Assembly (NCBI RefSeq): GCF_002099425.1
Contig: NW_018344261.1
Coordinates: 1,823,001 to 1,887,000 of the forward strand
Direction: 5' to 3'
Length of the DNA stretch: 64,000 bases
DNA from: Phascolarctos cinereus
Lineage: Eukaryota; Chordata; Mammalia; Diprotodontia; Phascolarctidae
Shown here piece by piece: positions 61,030-64,000 of this stretch (its first letter is position 1; each line of letters starts with the position of its first letter). The translations under genes were made by a program, and so were the position numbers. The notes under the pieces were generated by a model. That model was not told the origin of the DNA, ran no database searches, and worked only from the letters and a program-made list of their open reading frames with translations.

Positions 61030-61275
61030 GTTGTTATTGTTCAGTCATGTCCAACTGGGACACTCTCCGTGGGGTTTTTTCTTGGCAAAGATACTGGAGC
61101 ATTTTGCTATTTCCTCCTCCAGTGTGTCCCCACTTTATAAATGAGGAACTGAGGCAAACATGGGCTTCATGACTTGCCCAAGGTCACACAAATGTCTGAG
61201 GCTGCATTTGAACTCAGGAATCTTCCTTGACTCCAGGCCCAGTGCACTATCCACTGTACCACCTAGTTGCCCCAC
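61030..61275 (-). repeat. SINE with RTE-like tail (reverse)
   Basis: 'tattgttcagtcatgtccaa', 'ttcttggcaaagatactgga', 'ccaaggtcacacaaatgtct' and 'gcatttgaactcaggaatct'. Confidence 0.88.
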
Positions 61276-61782
61276 CCCCCTGCCCTTCCCCCAAGTTGGT
61301 TTTACTGATGCTCAATATTAAATCTTTAATAAAATATCTAATTTTTTTTGATACAGCAGGCAACAAACTACTTAAGCGAAATAAGAATACTAACTGTCCT
61401 GTCCCAGGCATGGAAAGATCAGTGTGCCAAACTGAGAACCACTTGTATAGAATAACTTACGTAGTTATATAAATTATATAGTCTTTCTTGTGTAGTTTTT
61501 CTAGCATGATATCTGCATGACATCTTAACTGGGCCTTTAGCCGCTAGCCATGTAGAACTAAACACATTTCAAGACAAAAAGCCTACTACAGAGTGACAAA
61601 GGGGAGAAGGGAAGGAAAACTGAACCAAAGAACAAATAATAATCAACAGCTTATCATCTCCTAGGAGGTAATGGAAATTCTATTCTGTGCAGAGTTGATG
61701 CTGCAGGCTTATAACACACTATGGTCCCCCAGGTTCCATTTTATCCCTCATTGGTTTCTCACAAAAGTATCTGTATATTTAC

Positions 61783-61941
61783 CCCTCTCATCAGGTCCTC
61801 TGTGTTATCATGGGGAAAAGTACGTATGGCAGCAATTGTCTGAATTAAGTGCTCTGAGAGAGCGTATTTGCTTTGAATGCTCTGCATAATATTCCAAATA
61901 CTAGAACTCATCAAGGGCTCAGAATGTTCACATGCTCCAAA
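61783..61941 (-). pseudogene. ASB8: ASB8 exon with start codon
   Basis: The acceptor 'ttttttgttttatgcag' precedes base 61941. The exon holds 30 bases of 5'UTR, the ATG at 61911 and 43 codons (MSSSIWNIMQ…EDLMRG). It ends at a GGG|GTAAAT donor in phase 0. By itself it looks undamaged. The 5' non-coding exon and promoter are not identified to the right. Confidence 0.88.
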
Positions 61942-63396
61942 CTGCATAAAACAAAAAAACTTTTAAAAATACAGATCACCTTTGAGCATACCTGTCTTTG
62001 TATCTATGACCTCCTAGAGGCATTCACATCATTTTACATGCCATATATCTCAGCAATCCTTACAAACCTGGTAGTTAATCTTTTTTTTTCAATCATAGTA
62101 AAACAACCAGATTACAAGTCATTAAGTGAACAAGGGAAACCTGGACATAGGTGTCTTACACTGTAGTCCATTCTCCCATCTAGTGACCACTGCTTTTCAA
62201 ATGAAGGCACTGACACTCATGGGCAATTCACTGATTTACAAATAGGTAGCTACGGGGGTACAGTTTATGAGGCCTTAGAGTTTTTTATTTTATCCTAGCA
62301 ACAAGAGGGAGATATTGAAGGTCTTTGAGAAGGGTGTGACATGACTAGCCTGCCTTTAGAAAAATTGTGTTTTTTTATATCATACTGTAATAGCTAGAGT
62401 ACATATGGGATGGTGAGGGTTTTGTTTTGGTTTTTTTTTTTGGGGGGGTGGCAGTGTTTAAACATTAGGGAACTTCTGGTCTGCAATTCCTTCTAGGAGA
62501 TCAGCAATTGATCTGCTAACCTACAACTCAGAGTTGGCTGAGGCCCTGAAGTTAAGGAACTTGCCCATGGTCATGAAGCTAGTATGTATCAAAGGAAGGA
62601 AATGAACCCAGGTCTTCCTTACTCCAAGGCCACCCCACTATCCACCGGGCTGTCTCTCTTACTTTACTTTTCCTACACTGTGTTCCATGGAACCCTGGGT
62701 TTCAAAGGATGTGAACTGGGTTTCCATGGGAAAATTACAATACTAGCAATAACATGGTAAGTATTAAATTACGTATGTTAAAATGCTTATTACATAAAAC
62801 ATTTGGTGGGACTAAAAATAGGTTTAATGTTTTCTCTTTTGTTCCTCAATTTCTTCAAGTTCCTTTTTAATCTGGGGATATTCTCCCCCAAGACTAACCA
62901 ATCCTTTCCTTTAACTTCTCTAACCTGTAACAATTTGGAGTTCTGTCAAATCTCAAGGCATTCCACCATCCAGTCAGTTTGGGAAATTTTTTTATCATAT
63001 TATAAGGAAAAAAAAACAAAGACACAGTTGCTTGGCTCATTTCTGTAAAGGAGAAGTGGAGAATGAGAACAGAGTAATAAGTCAATAAGACTCTGAGATG
63101 AGATACCCTCATTTGAGGGAGAAATTTCATGTTAGAAAAAAAATACAATGTAATAATTCCTGGGTCATGAAAACTAAGGAAAACTGCAAACTGTGTTCAA
63201 ATTCTACTAAACCAGGAGTCTGACTACAAAAGGATTCATTTGTATAAAGGAACCATTCAGGGAGAATTGAAAAATACAGCAGTTTGGGGTTTTTTGTTTG
63301 TTGTGTTTTGTTTTTTTAAAGATTATACATTTTCAGAGAAATAATTCCTGAAAATTTTGAAAAGAATGCTAAAGCTGGGACCTCAGAAGGATCTAG
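61942..63396. other. ASB8 upstream flank, old repeats
   Basis: A reverse MIR is seen at about 62545-62660 ('aggaacttgcccatggtcat', 'tgaacccaggtcttccttac'). The part near 62270-62345 is an unnamed old repeat, and 62680-62760 resembles the end of an old DNA transposon ('tgttccatggaaccctgggt'). No exon or CpG-rich promoter is visible. Confidence 0.5.
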
Positions 63397-63550
63397 TCCA
63401 GGGATGGGGAACCTGCAGTCCTGAGGCCACATGTGGCCTTCTTGGTCCTTGGATGCAGCCTTTTCACTGAGTCTAAGTTTCACAGAACAATCATTTTATT
63501 AAGGAGATTTGTTCTGTGAAGTTTAGATTTAGCCTAGATTCTAATCTAAA
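63397..63550 (+). mobile_element. hAT-like palindromic MITE, partial
   Basis: 'agggatggggaacctgcagt' and 'gaggccacatgtggccttct' lead to a hairpin centre (ACAGAACAATC…GATTTGTTCTGT). The second arm is cut short. Confidence 0.6.
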
Positions 63551-63594
63551 TTCCAGATGTTGGAGAATACATGGTAGAAAATACAATGTTATTG

Positions 63595-63838
63595 ACTTAG
63601 GCTAATAAAAATAGCTAGCATTTATATAGCACTTTAAGGTTCACAAAACTCTCATTTGATCCTTACAACAACAATAGGAGGCAGGTACTATTATTACTTC
63701 CATTTTTACAGATGATGAAACTGAGGCAGACATAAGTTAAATGACCTGCCCAGAATCACACAGCTTGTAAGTGCCTGGGGTTTGATTTGGTTCTTTCTGA
63801 CTCTAGGTCCAGCACTCCATCCACTATGCCATTTGCAA
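63595..63838 (-). repeat. MIR SINE (reverse)
   Basis: 'gctagcatttatatagcact', 'atttgatccttacaacaaca', 'acagatgatgaaactgaggc' and 'cctgcccagaatcacacagc'. The last 160 bases of the window are unassigned. Confidence 0.85.
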
Positions 63839-64000
63839 TAATTGATCAGTGCAGCTGATTATTACTGAGGTTAAAAGTCCGAAATAAGCAGCCTATTTGA
63901 GATTTTTAAGCTTATGATAATTATATGGATGTTATAAACAGTAAGTTCACCTATTTATTCATCCTCAGCACTTTGTATACATAATGGTAGTTGAAATAAA

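Larger units (their letters stand above)
56792..61941 (-). pseudogene. ASB8: ASB8 (ankyrin repeat and SOCS box protein 8), unprocessed pseudogene
   Basis: Three coding exons with introns in the expected places. Exon A (61783-61941; ATG 61911-61909) reads MSSSIWNIMQSIQSKYALSE and ends at a GTAAAT donor. Exon B (59221-59325) reads GADVNCTHGTLKPLHCACMV. Exon C (57425-56792) carries further ankyrin repeats and the SOCS box, ending YLPDAVKGLPLPAS…EYLLLVE. Coding length totals 868 bases against 867 expected from the 288-residue human protein. ASB8 is a substrate receptor for Elongin-Cullin5 ubiquitin ligases (family knowledge). Lesions: an in-frame TAG in the VRALL(E) stretch near 57265; a +1 shift about 35 bases later; and exon B's donor GT changed to AT (59219-59220) with a SINE inserted at that point. 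Arg-to-other changes in the SOCS region (PREV to PGEV, RLVALL to LLVALL) also suggest relaxed constraint. Intact introns exclude a retrocopy. It could be a decayed duplicate or the only copy. Confidence 0.88.

Noticed and set aside
1-64000. CRISPR arrays, riboswitches, operons, tRNA genes, CCDC184 or OR10AD1
   Set aside because: None was seen. The repeats are eukaryotic transposons, and tRNA-like boxes belong to SINEs.

Overview
The window is nuclear DNA from a mammal, almost certainly a marsupial and more likely an Australian lineage (inference). The main reason is the repeat content: tRNA-like CORE-SINEs of the GGGGCAGCTAGGTGG type, many with poly(A) tails and clean target-site duplications; related SINEs ending in an RTE-like AGTCGGACATGACTGAA tail; marsupial-type L1 and ORF1-only L1 copies; and old L2, CR1/L3 and MIR remnants. 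There are no bacterial features. Genes are sparse and most of the 64 kb is interspersed repeat.

Only two host genes can be named. A single-exon H1-7 (H1FNT, testis-specific linker histone) gene lies on the plus strand at 40752-41795 and is open throughout. An ASB8 locus (ankyrin repeat and SOCS box protein 8) lies on the minus strand at 56792-61941. All three coding exons and both introns are recognisable, but it carries an in-frame stop, a +1 frameshift and a lost splice donor with a SINE inserted exactly there, so it reads as an unprocessed pseudogene. A third host-derived piece is a decayed C2H2 zinc-finger pseudogene at about 14615-15185 (minus). A complete 300-nt 7SL RNA retrocopy lies at 9000-9299.

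Layout. 0-10 kb: old L2/CR1/MIR, young SINEs, the 7SL copy and a hAT-like element split by a SINE. 10-14 kb: L1 fragments and microsatellites. 14.6-21.6 kb: zinc-finger pseudogene, an ORF1-only L1 (plus), a 5'-truncated L1 ORF2 copy (minus) and a betaretrovirus-like ERV fossil with its 3' LTR. 24.2-25.1 kb: a GC-rich promoter-like block with four ZNF143/SBS-type motifs, an X-box and an NRF1-like site, but no assignable gene. 25.2-28.7 kb: a MIR split by a solo LTR, a long CT tract and SINEs. About 29-37.2 kb: AT-rich DNA without genes, ending in an ERV-L-type LTR (minus) with a tRNA-Leu primer-binding site. 37-40.7 kb: L1, MIR and L2 remnants, then the H1-7 gene. 42-56.8 kb: repeats, an orphan TATA/CCAAT promoter-like block at 47.4-47.65 kb, and a second ERV fossil near 51-52 kb. 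56.8-62 kb: the ASB8 locus. 62-64 kb: MIR and hAT-like remnants.

No operon-like or multi-gene system is visible. From memory, H1-7 and ASB8 both lie on human 12q13.11, so the window fits that syntenic block, although their relative order and strand differ here. The most informative observations are the long acidic insert and enlarged basic tail of the H1-7 protein, the decay of an intron-containing ASB8 copy with a SINE at a splice donor, and the two promoter-like blocks that lack a visible gene.
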